Assembly: GCA_003661775.1 (NCBI GenBank)
Contig: QMWT01000001.1
Coordinates: 1-64,000 of the forward strand
DNA length: 64,000 nucleotides
Direction: 5' to 3'
From: Thermoprotei archaeon
Lineage (GTDB): Archaea; Thermoproteota; Thermoprotei_A; Sulfolobales; Ignisphaeraceae
Part shown: in pieces, positions 25,219-33,411 of the stretch
How the letters are laid out: each line of letters opens with the position of its first letter
Numbering within the stretch: the first letter of the stretch is position 1
Notes under the pieces: model-generated
Database searches by the model: none
What the model was told of the DNA's origin: nothing
The model's input: only the letters and a program-made list of their open reading frames with translations
Program-made: the position numbers and the translations under genes

Positions 25219-25998
25219 TCACAAGCTCCTTCGTCGGAACGCATTCAGTATTTCTGCGAATACCTCTTCTTTACATCCACGCTCATCCTTACACTCTTTA
25301 TACCTTCTTGCAAGTCTTCTTAGCTCCAGAACATCCTCGTCTTCAAGGTCAAGAAGTGTTCTCACGGGTACTCCAGCTACGCTGCGGCCGAGGATAAAAC
25401 CTAGGACTCTTGTCACGTTACTTGCACACGGATTTATCCTTGCAGACTCTAAGTCTACTACCACAGGCTTAGAAGGATCCCCTTCCCTGTAGATTACTTG
25501 GGAAAGTGGCAATGAGATCTCGGTAATCTCTACAGCAGCGAGACCTATCTTATGAACACAGCCAAGTAGCGATAGCAGCGCTTGTTTAACGACGCTTCTG
25601 TCTCTAGCCAGTAAGAGCTCCTTAAGCGTGGGTCCTTCCACGAGCTCTCTGATAACGAAAAGGTCATTACTTATGTAAACTCTTGGCACACAACCAGTTC
25701 TTTCACACACTTTGAGAAGATTTGCTTCGTGTACCATACTAGGCCTCTTAGAGTCAAACCTTCTTATTTTGGCCGCGACGATGCCGAGCTCCTCATGAAG
25801 TACTGCCACCACGATAGCTGCATGACCTTTTCCTAGAATCCTAATGCCTCTGCCCTCCATTTTGCCTAAACTCACAACTCCCCGAACGCCATACTTCCTC
25901 AGCCTTTCTAGCAACAAGTTGCAGTAGTTAGGGTACCACTGAGGGTAGCATAGCACATGCCTAGCTTCCTCTAGCGGAATAGGCGATAAGCCGTACAT
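25219..25998 (-). CDS. Archaeal serine/threonine protein kinase (RIO/Bud32-like group)
   Basis: 259 residues. A kinase-like N-lobe is visible: glycine loop ILGKGHAAIVVAV near residue 55, invariant Lys in GIVAAKIRR near 74, Glu in MVHEANLL. The C-lobe is minimal, with VVVDLESARINP serving as the DFG-like metal segment; a clear HxDxxxxN catalytic loop is missing or strongly altered. This is the compact archaeal kinase family (COG2112-like). Role unknown. Confidence 0.7.
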   Translation of the reverse strand: MYGLSPIPLEEARHVLCYPQWYPNYCNLLLERLRKYGVRGVVSLGKMEGRGIRILGKGHAAIVVAVLHEELGIVAAKIRRFDSKRPSMVHEANLLKVCERTGCVPRVYISNDLFVIRELVEGPTLKELLLARDRSVVKQALLSLLGCVHKIGLAAVEITEISLPLSQVIYREGDPSKPVVVDLESARINPCASNVTRVLGFILGRSVAGVPVRTLLDLEDEDVLELRRLARRYKECKDERGCKEEVFAEILNAFRRRSL

Positions 25999-25999
25999 G

Positions 26000-26058
26000 A
26001 CCGCTCAGCGTAGCTCAGCCACATCACTTTATCAGAGCCTATACCCTCATCACAGCGC
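26000..26058 (-). ncRNA. C/D box guide sRNA with tRNA D-arm complementarity
   Basis: Minus strand: box C GTGATGA (26047-26053), 11-nt guide GGGTATAGGCT, D' CTGA, 5-nt spacer TAAAG, C' TGATGT, 12-nt guide GGCTGAGCTACG, box D CTGA (26005-26008); flanks CGC and GCG can pair as a terminal stem. Box C contains the stop codon of the adjacent decarboxylase-like gene. The D guide is an exact 12-nt complement of CGTAGCTCAGCC, found in the tRNA-Arg(CCT) and CAT-anticodon tRNA of this window; the rule of five predicts 2'-O-methylation at tRNA G10. Confidence 0.82.
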
Positions 26059-26463
26059 TGGTCTTCGGGGAGTTTTAATCAGCGTGAGGCTACTTCTGTC
26101 AGCATAGCTAACAGTATAGTACCTAGGTTTAAGTACTTTGACTAGATGTTCAAAAGCCCTCCACGGGTCTTTCTGTGCTTCACTAATATATACATCAACC
26201 GTTGCGTAACGGTACTCTATCCATGTGTGTACCGCTATATGGCTTCCTACCAGAATCGCTATGACTGATACCCCGCCTTTCTTACCGCCGAAAGTCCAGC
26301 TCTTTATCTCTGCAACCCTCATACCTACAAGATCCGCAGCTTCCAATACAGCTTTCCTGAGCCTGCCTTCATCACAAGCTATTGCCTCATCTACGTCGTA
26401 TAAATTTCCAAATACGTGCCTTCCTCCTATGGCTGAGTTCTTACGTCGATCTCCTCTAGACAA
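26050..26463 (-). CDS. S-adenosylmethionine decarboxylase-like pyruvoyl enzyme (SpeH family)
   Basis: 137 residues. The prokaryotic class 1B SAM decarboxylase frame is clear: GGRHVFGNLYD at 13-23, the self-cleavage region with candidate pyruvoyl Ser74 and His79 (GSHIAVHTW), then YATVDVY and DPWRAFEHL. Crenarchaea use this family for both SAM and arginine decarboxylation in polyamine synthesis. Two differences from the T. maritima enzyme are notable: the Glu before the cleavage Ser is Gly73, and the proton-donor Cys of the usual TCG is Ser94. Activity or specificity may be altered. Its stop codon lies in box C of an sRNA. Confidence 0.82.
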   Translation of the reverse strand: MSRGDRRKNSAIGGRHVFGNLYDVDEAIACDEGRLRKAVLEAADLVGMRVAEIKSWTFGGKKGGVSVIAILVGSHIAVHTWIEYRYATVDVYISEAQKDPWRAFEHLVKVLKPRYYTVSYADRSSLTLIKTPRRPAL

Positions 26464-26507
26464 GGCGTCTACCGTTCTTGGATAGCTAGTGAGAGTCTAT
26501 AAAGCGT

Positions 26508-27128
26508 TTACTTAACCTTGGATGGGCAGACCACGGAATAAGGACAATAATTACATTCCCAAGAATAGCGGGGAACTAGTTTCATCTCTAAGTAACTCCT
26601 AACGAGATCCATAACCTCACCATCACTCATAGGCTGGGTTACAGGATATTCCGTAATCCTATCGTTTGTTATGTAGAGAAGTAGGCCTTTACTAAAGTTC
26701 TTAATCCACATGTACAACCTCAACTGGTCAATGTGATGCCTATGAGGGATTCCTACATCACTCCTACCGCTCTTTATCTCAACAATGGTGTCGCCTATTA
26801 TAGCATCTATTCTTCCACGTATCACATAGCTTTGACCCTCAACGACAACCTCCCGCTCCACCTCAACCTCCACATCAACGTTATCTTCACCGAAGATCTC
26901 CTTCAATACCTGTTCAGCTCCCCTATGCAGCAAATCTCCCATTATAAGTACTGGCTCGAATATTCGGGCGAGAGCTAGCTCAGGATACTTCTTGAAGAGT
27001 CTTGGTTTCAGGGGGCACATAAGAAGTTCAGTGACATAGATCTCGTTCTCTAGCTTCTTTTCTGCCTTTTCTTTGAACTCTTCCACCTTCCATCTAAACA
27101 AATTCTCTACAATTCTCAACTCATTCAA
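26508..27128 (-). CDS. Cas4-like RecB-family exonuclease, outside any CRISPR locus
   Basis: 206 residues. The PD-(D/E)XK core shows His in GDLLHRGAE (about 66-74), Asp in IRGRIDAI, ExK in IVEIKSGR and Gln-Tyr in IDQLRLYMW. The Fe-S cluster ligands are one Cys in LLMCPLKPR near the N-terminus and three in CNYCPYSVVC near the C-terminus, as in Cas4 and Dna2. No cas1, cas2 or repeat array is present, so it is best read as a stand-alone Cas4-like nuclease for DNA repair. It follows a DUF1152 gene by 9 nt. Confidence 0.85.
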   Translation of the reverse strand: MNELRIVENLFRWKVEEFKEKAEKKLENEIYVTELLMCPLKPRLFKKYPELALARIFEPVLIMGDLLHRGAEQVLKEIFGEDNVDVEVEVEREVVVEGQSYVIRGRIDAIIGDTIVEIKSGRSDVGIPHRHHIDQLRLYMWIKNFSKGLLLYITNDRITEYPVTQPMSDGEVMDLVRSYLEMKLVPRYSWECNYCPYSVVCPSKVK

Positions 27129-27137
27129 GCTCTCACC

Positions 27138-28208
27138 TTATTCACCATATTCTCCATGCCCACTATACCTACTAAGGGCTTTGAAAAGCAGTCTGGCTCT
27201 ACCCTCTTCCCTAAGCTTCCTAAGTTCATCACCTCTAGGCAGCCTTCCATGCTTTCTCATGAAGGTATAGGCATCTTCCTCCAAGTCAAGCTCTGTGTAC
27301 ACTCCCATGGAGTTAAGGATGCTCCTAGCCTCTTTGATACTCTTAGTGAAGAGCACTGCTTGTGCTAATGGCGCTACAGCTAGTGTGATGTAAGGATCGA
27401 GAAAGAACGTTATTGTTTGGAGTGGTGAACATTCTATTTCCCTGCTCCCAGCACGTATAACATGCTGACCCCAACACCCTTTGAACGCCTCTAACTGAAC
27501 TCTGCTCGCCTCACTGTGAGCATGTTCAAGTAGCCTTTCCAGGATCTCTACATCCCTAGCTGTAATCCCGCGAGCTCCTAGAAGCCCGCCTAGAGAACTA
27601 ACGGTGCTGATCCTCTCGAGTATGTAACCAGGGGAGAGCTCGCCATCAGCACCAATGCTGTGTACCGCCAGGACTTTCTGTACTTGAACTCTTGCTCTCA
27701 CGAGTGCTGCCAGCCCTACAGCATCGGCCAAGGGAGACCATAGCTCATCCTCGTAACCTTTAGCAAGTACGTCACCTCCCACGTCAACCGCTACCACAGC
27801 TTCAACATCTAGTTCTCTAATAAGTTCGGCTAACCCTTCTGCAACACCCTCAGCAGCTGCACTTAGGTCAACAACCGCCACCTCCTCATTAAGTGCCTGG
27901 GCTACATTTGATGCTTGGAATGCTACCTCACGCCCCCCTCTTAGCGCCCTTGAAGAGCCTTTAACCATAGCTGAGTATCTGCCTATCCTATGTACACCGA
28001 CGAGCTCATCTATGGGTATCGGTCCTGGCACTGGATCTACGGACATACGCTCCCAGACAACTGAGCCAATATATGCTCGGTACCCTTCTCTACGAGCGGC
28101 AAGAGCTAGCATTGCCGCTGTAACGACATCTCCTCCGCCACCTATTCCGAAAAACAATACATTCTTTACGGAGAGAAAGTCCTTAATCAACCAATCCGCA
28201 CCCTGCAT
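27138..28208 (-). CDS. DUF1152 family protein
   Basis: 356 residues. The N-terminus has a glycine-rich nucleotide- or cofactor-binding turn (FFGIGGGGDVVTAAM), followed by VAVDVGGDVLAKG, both typical of archaeal DUF1152. The fold is Rossmann-like; biochemical function is unknown. It lies upstream of the Cas4-like gene with a 9-nt gap, so they are probably co-transcribed. A C/D box sRNA precedes it. Confidence 0.8.
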   Translation of the reverse strand: MQGADWLIKDFLSVKNVLFFGIGGGGDVVTAAMLALAARREGYRAYIGSVVWERMSVDPVPGPIPIDELVGVHRIGRYSAMVKGSSRALRGGREVAFQASNVAQALNEEVAVVDLSAAAEGVAEGLAELIRELDVEAVVAVDVGGDVLAKGYEDELWSPLADAVGLAALVRARVQVQKVLAVHSIGADGELSPGYILERISTVSSLGGLLGARGITARDVEILERLLEHAHSEASRVQLEAFKGCWGQHVIRAGSREIECSPLQTITFFLDPYITLAVAPLAQAVLFTKSIKEARSILNSMGVYTELDLEEDAYTFMRKHGRLPRGDELRKLREEGRARLLFKALSRYSGHGEYGE

Positions 28209-28242
28209 GCATGGAATATCTCGGAGATTAGACTATTGCGGT

Positions 28243-28306
28243 AGAGATCAGCGTAGAATGCGTTCATCACTGTCTCCTCAGACCGTGGTCGTCTCATCAA
28301 CTCCAC
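28243..28306 (-). ncRNA. C/D box guide sRNA
   Basis: In the 204-nt gap upstream of the DUF1152 gene. Minus strand: terminal stem GTGGAG pairing with CTCTAC, box C TTGATGA (28294-28300), 12-nt guide GACGACCACGGT, D' CTGA, 8-nt spacer, C' TGATGA, 12-nt guide ACGCATTCTACG, box D CTGA (28248-28251). All boxes and a 6-bp closing stem are present. The rest of the gap (28307-28412) shows no gene or clear signal. Confidence 0.82.
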
Positions 28307-28412
28307 GCATATACGAACACAGTAGCCTCAGACAGTCTGTTCAACAGCTCTAAAGCCTCTCCACCTTCTAGAGAAGTACCGCCCCTCTTAGCCTTAACTT
28401 CATAGCTAGCTC

Positions 28413-29027
28413 CTACAAAGAGTATTTTGCGTCAATACCTCCACTGCTTACCGATACTAGAGCCTTGCCCAACCTCAGCTCGCCAACCAGCTCTTTCAAC
28501 TTGTTGAAGAGGTGCAGTCCTGCGATACTCTCTTTTCTCACTAGTCTACCCTTAGCAATGACCTCAGCTATGAACTCATCTTTCATTAAGACACTCAATC
28601 TTTCATCGAATTCAGAACGGACAACTAAGTACTTGCTAAGCTCCCTACTTAAACCGTGCAGCGTATACTCTGCGAAGAGCAAAACACGTGCGGTTCTTAT
28701 ACCCAGAGGCAGAGGATTAACGTGAAGCTTCACCTCTAACTTCTTCTCAACTTTTCCTTCATCTTGACACAAGATGCCCATTTTAGCAAAGTCTATAGGT
28801 ACATGCCTAGGCATTAACCTTATAGAAGCTCTACTACCTCCTCTGTCTATATACAGCACTACCTCAACATCATCAACTTTCTTCGGTGAAGGAAATGTAA
28901 GCAGGGGCTTACCTTTACTGTACTCCAGCGTCGATAGGGGCTCTGCCAGACATTTATCGTCGGTTAGTACATCGAGGATCCTATCACAGTATCCTAGGAC
29001 TTTAAAACTGAGCGAACGCATCAACAA
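28413..29027 (-). CDS. Hypothetical protein
   Basis: 204 residues, not recognised. Mixed alpha/beta with a Gly-Ser-rich end (ALVSVSSGGIDAKYSL) and no membrane segment or catalytic motif. It lies downstream of the DHH phosphoesterase with a 45-nt gap on the same strand, so it may be co-transcribed with it. Confidence 0.55.
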   Translation of the reverse strand: MLMRSLSFKVLGYCDRILDVLTDDKCLAEPLSTLEYSKGKPLLTFPSPKKVDDVEVVLYIDRGGSRASIRLMPRHVPIDFAKMGILCQDEGKVEKKLEVKLHVNPLPLGIRTARVLLFAEYTLHGLSRELSKYLVVRSEFDERLSVLMKDEFIAEVIAKGRLVRKESIAGLHLFNKLKELVGELRLGKALVSVSSGGIDAKYSL

Positions 29028-29072
29028 TGTTCTACGCCTACATCGATGCTACGTGAGATACAGCTATTAAGT

Positions 29073-30092
29073 TCATAAAGTTCTAGAGACTTCAAGCATT
29101 GCTTTTCTAAGCATAGATTCTACCTCATTGATATCTACGTCTTTTCTGAGCTTGAGAAGCGCTAACGATTGGTGTCCACCTGCATCCTCAACAATCCCCA
29201 TTCTTACTAAGACCAAGGCTATGCGGTAAGGTAACGCACCTTTACCTCTAATTATAAGTAGCGGTGCACGATCTTTGGTTTCTACGATCACGGCCACCGG
29301 CGATCGAAAAGTTCTATAAAGCATCGATGCAAGAGCGCTCCCACCCCTAGATCTTAGCTTGCCACGTGCATCCACTAGTCGTAGATTGAATATTCTGTGT
29401 GCAGTTGGAGCAAGCTCCGTTGCAAGCTCCTTAAGCCTCTTATCACTGCTTTCGCTAATTCTCCGGATCCTTTCGATGACGTCGTGGCTAAAGGGCATAG
29501 CAGAAAATGCTAGTGGCGATGCAAGCCATTCGACGAGCCTACGCCACAACTCTTCTTCTCTCAGATGAGTGAGAGCTTTAGATATATCAACGACTATTCT
29601 AACTAAACGCTCCAATCTCTTAGAAGGTCTTTTACTTCTCTCGATAACTCCCGTTGCTCTTACGAACATCTCTAGACGAGGTGTTAACCTCGCTCCTATG
29701 GTCTTAAGTAGGTGGTATACCAACAAGGCCGTAGGCACCTTACCCACTATAAGCTCGTCAACAATTTTCTCTAACTCTTTACTTTTGAATATCGTAGATA
29801 GGTGGTGGTCTATGTAGACCAAGGAAATACTTCTCGACTTAGCTTCTCTAAGGAATTTGCCTACCGAAGTTGTGAAAGGTATGTCGACTAATGCTATGAC
29901 CCGCGGTTCAACGCTCAGAATCTCGTCAGCAACCTCCTCAATACTTCTAGGACCTACCGGTCTCACCATAACGTTGCAGCGCTTCTTAATAGGATACAAT
30001 CCTAAGTTCCTCTGCGCATACAAGAGCTCTGCAGCTGAAACTACTCCATCAGCGTCCCAATCCCCTAGGATCACCACCTCAATATTACTCAA
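29073..30092 (-). CDS. DHH-family phosphoesterase (RecJ/GAN-like)
   Basis: 339 residues. DHH motifs: GDWDADGV at 11-18, LVDIPF, and YIDHHLS near residue 93, which bind Mn ions. The C-terminal DHHA1-like domain ends with GIVEDAGGHQSLALLKL. Archaeal relatives degrade single-stranded DNA or RNA ends or nanoRNA; one (GAN) associates with the GINS replication complex. The proper subclass is uncertain. Starts divergently from the Fap7-type kinase (78 nt). Confidence 0.8.
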   Translation of the reverse strand: MSNIEVVILGDWDADGVVSAAELLYAQRNLGLYPIKKRCNVMVRPVGPRSIEEVADEILSVEPRVIALVDIPFTTSVGKFLREAKSRSISLVYIDHHLSTIFKSKELEKIVDELIVGKVPTALLVYHLLKTIGARLTPRLEMFVRATGVIERSKRPSKRLERLVRIVVDISKALTHLREEELWRRLVEWLASPLAFSAMPFSHDVIERIRRISESSDKRLKELATELAPTAHRIFNLRLVDARGKLRSRGGSALASMLYRTFRSPVAVIVETKDRAPLLIIRGKGALPYRIALVLVRMGIVEDAGGHQSLALLKLRKDVDINEVESMLRKAMLEVSRTL

Positions 30093-30170
30093 CTCCTAGA
30101 GCCCCGTGCACAGTTTAGAGAGCTTAATTTAAAACACTCCACAGACCTTCTTAAGGAGGTCGCGAGGCAG

Positions 30171-30761
30171 ATGATCATAGGTATCTCGGGAACACCCAGT
30201 ACTGGTAAGAGTACAGTTGCAAGATTACTTGCTGAAAAACTCAAGGCGCTCTACATCAATCTCTCGGATCTAGTTGTAAGAAAGAAATTGTATGTGGAGT
30301 ACGACGAGGCAAGACAGAGCTATGTGATTGACGAGTCGCGTGTTAGAGATTACTTAGCTAATATAAGCAGAGGGGATCTGGTTATCGTTGATAGCCATTA
30401 CGCAGAGATAGCCCCGAAGGAGCTAGTAAAGAAAGTTTTCGTACTAAGACTTCACCCATTGATACTTATGGAAAGGCTTATCAAGAGGGGGTGGCCTCTC
30501 AGAAAGGTTGCTGAAAATGTGGAGGCAGAGTTGCTTGGAGTATGCACTAGAAATGCTGTTGACGAGCTTGGACCCGAACTCGTTGTGGAGATAGACGTTA
30601 CTAATAAAAGACCCGAGGACGTTGTTGAGGAAATCTTGAAGCTACTTAAAAATGGTAAGAGGCCTCAAGAAAATTGGATTGACTGGACTATTCTCCTTAC
30701 TGATGAGGAGCTGGAGAAAGTTCTTGAGTTCATAGAGCTTGGTTATTCGTCATCCGACTGA
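30171..30761 (+). CDS. Fap7/AK6-type adenylate kinase (ribosome maturation)
   Basis: 196 residues, ATG after a GGAGGTCGCGAGGC purine-rich site. Walker A is GISGTPSTGKST at 4-15. LIVDSHYAEI and a lid with RGW are typical of the Fap7/hCINAP NTPase, which acts as a weak adenylate kinase and helps late small-subunit assembly with Rps14. The 3' end overlaps the herA coding end by 32 nt on the opposite strand. Confidence 0.88.
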   Translation: MIIGISGTPSTGKSTVARLLAEKLKALYINLSDLVVRKKLYVEYDEARQSYVIDESRVRDYLANISRGDLVIVDSHYAEIAPKELVKKVFVLRLHPLILMERLIKRGWPLRKVAENVEAELLGVCTRNAVDELGPELVVEIDVTNKRPEDVVEEILKLLKNGKRPQENWIDWTILLTDEELEKVLEFIELGYSSSD

Positions 30762-32265
30762 GCTTCTTATATACTTTGCTAGCCCTCCACTCAGCTACAG
30801 CATCGAGGTCTATACCAACCCTTTTCTCGGGGACGTAGTCTACTTTGGCAACCGTAGGTATCCTAACCCACTCTCCGAGAAGAAGCGCTTCACCGACATT
30901 AAGCGCCGATAATTCCTCTACGAGCTCTTGTGTAACAGCTTCACAGTGTTTAGCAATGTAGTACCGATCTTCGGGATGCGCTATCCTTAGCACAGCCAGG
31001 CTCCCCATCTGGCTTAGTATGTTAGGGTCTAGCCCCCTAGGTCTCTGCGACACTACGATCATACCTACACCAAACTTCCTTCCCTCACGCGCTATATGCT
31101 CAGCGGTTTTCTTAGTAGCAGTATCTTCGTCTATGGGGATAAACACGTGTGCTTCTTCAAGAACCACCACCACGGGTATAGGCAGTTTCACAAGGCTTCC
31201 ACTGCTGTACCTGCTCCACAGAGCAAGTTTCCTTTCTTCAAGAACACGCTGAAGCCAATGAGCAACAACGGCATCAGCCTGCGATGCGCGTAGTTCGCTG
31301 AGATCTACCACGTTAATAGCTCCAAGCTCTATTCTTTCAAGCACATCCTCGACCTTCTCATCTATTATCTTGCACAGTAGTCGCGAATATGTAATGAGCG
31401 ACTCTAGTACCTTCTGTGCAGGTTCTCCTACACGAAGCGCCTTACCTTGGATACAGTTCCTTAGCTTATCAAAGAAGCTCATTCCATACTTCTTATCATC
31501 ACCATTTTTCAGATTTTCGAAACATTCTAATAATACCATGCGCTGTCTTGTAGCGTTTGGTCTTAGCCCTAGAAGTCTGGCAAGTTCGTCAAATTCTAAC
31601 TTGTAGGGATTTATTTGAGGTGTTATTACGTTCACATGCACGTTTCTGAAGAACATGTTTGTGTACTCACCGTGATAGTCAAATATTATGACTGTTCCTC
31701 CAAGCTCGCCTATTCTCTTGGACAACAAAGCAACGAGGTTGCTCTTACCCATACCCGTCATGGCTAAGATCCCTAAATGTTTTGAGACTATTTTATTAAC
31801 GTTAACTCTTACCTCAACAGTAGGCTCACGTAATAGTGTACCGACTTTGACCCACCCATCCTCAGCAGGGCTGAAGATCCTTCTAAGGATTGTGGGAGGT
31901 GCTCTGAACACCTCTGTGCCGGGCGGAGGAGGTACTGGCGGTATTGAGACCCTGCCATTGTGATCGAGATTACCAACAATCCTTACACGCCCCCGGTAGT
32001 AGTACACCCTTTCGTGTCCCCGAACCACCTTAACGAGCCTCTCGACATCGCGTGGATCGAGGATGTTCTCGCTCAAAATCATGCTGCCAGTAACCGTTGA
32101 TTCCACGAATGCTAGCGAGCGATAGCCGTAGTACTCCATATACACATATTCTCCCAGAAGAAGCGGTCTGAAAGAGACTATGTTGGCCATGTAGGGTCTC
32201 GATTCGCCTACTACATAACCCACTAAACTACTTCTATGTTCAGATTCGTTGTCGAAAAGCTTCAA
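30730..32265 (-). CDS. herA: HerA bipolar DNA-pumping helicase
   Basis: 511 residues. An N-terminal HAS-barrel is followed by the FtsK/HerA ATPase: Walker A AMTGMGKSN near 168-176, IIFDYHGEY, Walker B VVVLEEAHVFIP, and the VSQRPRGLDPNIL sensor and arginine-finger region. HerA hexamers pump DNA through NurA for end resection in recombination repair with Mre11-Rad50. nurA overlaps the start by 26 nt; mre11 and rad50 are not here, unlike the four-gene operon of many archaea. Confidence 0.95.
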   Translation of the reverse strand: MKLFDNESEHRSSLVGYVVGESRPYMANIVSFRPLLLGEYVYMEYYGYRSLAFVESTVTGSMILSENILDPRDVERLVKVVRGHERVYYYRGRVRIVGNLDHNGRVSIPPVPPPPGTEVFRAPPTILRRIFSPAEDGWVKVGTLLREPTVEVRVNVNKIVSKHLGILAMTGMGKSNLVALLSKRIGELGGTVIIFDYHGEYTNMFFRNVHVNVITPQINPYKLEFDELARLLGLRPNATRQRMVLLECFENLKNGDDKKYGMSFFDKLRNCIQGKALRVGEPAQKVLESLITYSRLLCKIIDEKVEDVLERIELGAINVVDLSELRASQADAVVAHWLQRVLEERKLALWSRYSSGSLVKLPIPVVVVLEEAHVFIPIDEDTATKKTAEHIAREGRKFGVGMIVVSQRPRGLDPNILSQMGSLAVLRIAHPEDRYYIAKHCEAVTQELVEELSALNVGEALLLGEWVRIPTVAKVDYVPEKRVGIDLDAVAEWRASKVYKKLSRMTNNQAL

Positions 32266-33280
32266 CTATGAACACCTCTCGCAATGGTTCGCGAGCAGAG
32301 GGATCTAGAAGGATGCCTGCTATACCAGCAAGTCTCTTGATATCATTATGCGTGATTCTTGCGAGTTCATCGGCTCTAAGTAGCACGTAGGGATACCCTC
32401 CAACACTTCCTTGCTCTAGAATCCTCATGAGAAGCTTTATGTGATGCTTTACATCTTCTAGGACATTTTCTGAACCATGCACAGAGTTTACCGGTATCTC
32501 GACTCTGTAAACTCTTCCTCCCTCCTTTAATCTGAGATAGCTTATCGCTACGTCTTCAAAATATTCAATTCCGTGGATACCTGCAAAAGCTCTGAGTTTA
32601 GATATTAGTGAGGATACGCCACTTATTCGTGAAGCTAGAACAGGCTTCGCGTAACCTGGAACTCCATCTGTGTATTTCTCGAAGTAGTAAACATCTCCTT
32701 TAGCAAACCCTAGAATGTCGCGGGAACTAGAGTTTTTCGCTACGAACACAGTTCGGAAGCCCAGCTTAGAAACCGCTTCAAGCATTTCTCTCAGAATCTC
32801 ACTGGGCTTTTTCATTTTACCATTCTTTACAAGCTCTAACTCACCACGTGTTCTAAGAAGAGTACTTGATTTAGCAAGTAACGAACCATCCACTAGGATA
32901 AGACCGTTTTGATTTTCCTTAATAGATCTCTTAAGCATCTTAGTCTCTAGCTCAATACCCTTAATAAATAGTTCATGCTCAATGTTGTTACTCGAAAACA
33001 AGTCTACATCTACATCACCCTCATAAAGTTCTTCTCCATCATGTTTTAACATAACTAGTGCTACATCTACCACATATAGTGCATACCCTCTATACTCAAT
33101 ATAATTGAAGCCGCTGTCTATACCAGCAAGATTTACACGTATACGGGAAGCGCATGGAGAAACACACTCGACCCATAAAGATTTTATGTACTTAATCTTA
33201 TCTAGGGGCAGCAACTCATCTACCTTAGCCTTTATATGCTCAATGTTCTTCATCAGGATCTCTAACGCCTCTGGCAACAT
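32240..33280 (-). CDS. nurA: NurA 5'-3' nuclease
   Basis: 346 residues. The RNase H-like nuclease has its metal-binding Asp residues at LAGIDSGFNY (D55) and LILVDGSLLAK (about 131). It works with HerA to resect DNA ends. It precedes herA with a 26-nt overlap on the minus strand, the standard order, so the two are translated together. Confidence 0.92.
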   Translation of the reverse strand: MLPEALEILMKNIEHIKAKVDELLPLDKIKYIKSLWVECVSPCASRIRVNLAGIDSGFNYIEYRGYALYVVDVALVMLKHDGEELYEGDVDVDLFSSNNIEHELFIKGIELETKMLKRSIKENQNGLILVDGSLLAKSSTLLRTRGELELVKNGKMKKPSEILREMLEAVSKLGFRTVFVAKNSSSRDILGFAKGDVYYFEKYTDGVPGYAKPVLASRISGVSSLISKLRAFAGIHGIEYFEDVAISYLRLKEGGRVYRVEIPVNSVHGSENVLEDVKHHIKLLMRILEQGSVGGYPYVLLRADELARITHNDIKRLAGIAGILLDPSAREPLREVFIVEAFRQRI

Positions 33281-33411
33281 CTTGTTACCCCACTACTTAC
33301 GGCATGCCTGATTAGGCGGTATTACCACAATATTAAAAAGGAGAGGGAACATCGAAACTACTCGTCTATCGAGGGTGGTAGTTTCCTAAAGATACATGGT
33401 GGGGCCTATAC

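Noticed and set aside
26508..27128. Part of a CRISPR-Cas locus, because of the Cas4-like protein
   Set aside because: No repeat-spacer array and no cas1, cas2 or effector gene is present anywhere in the window.
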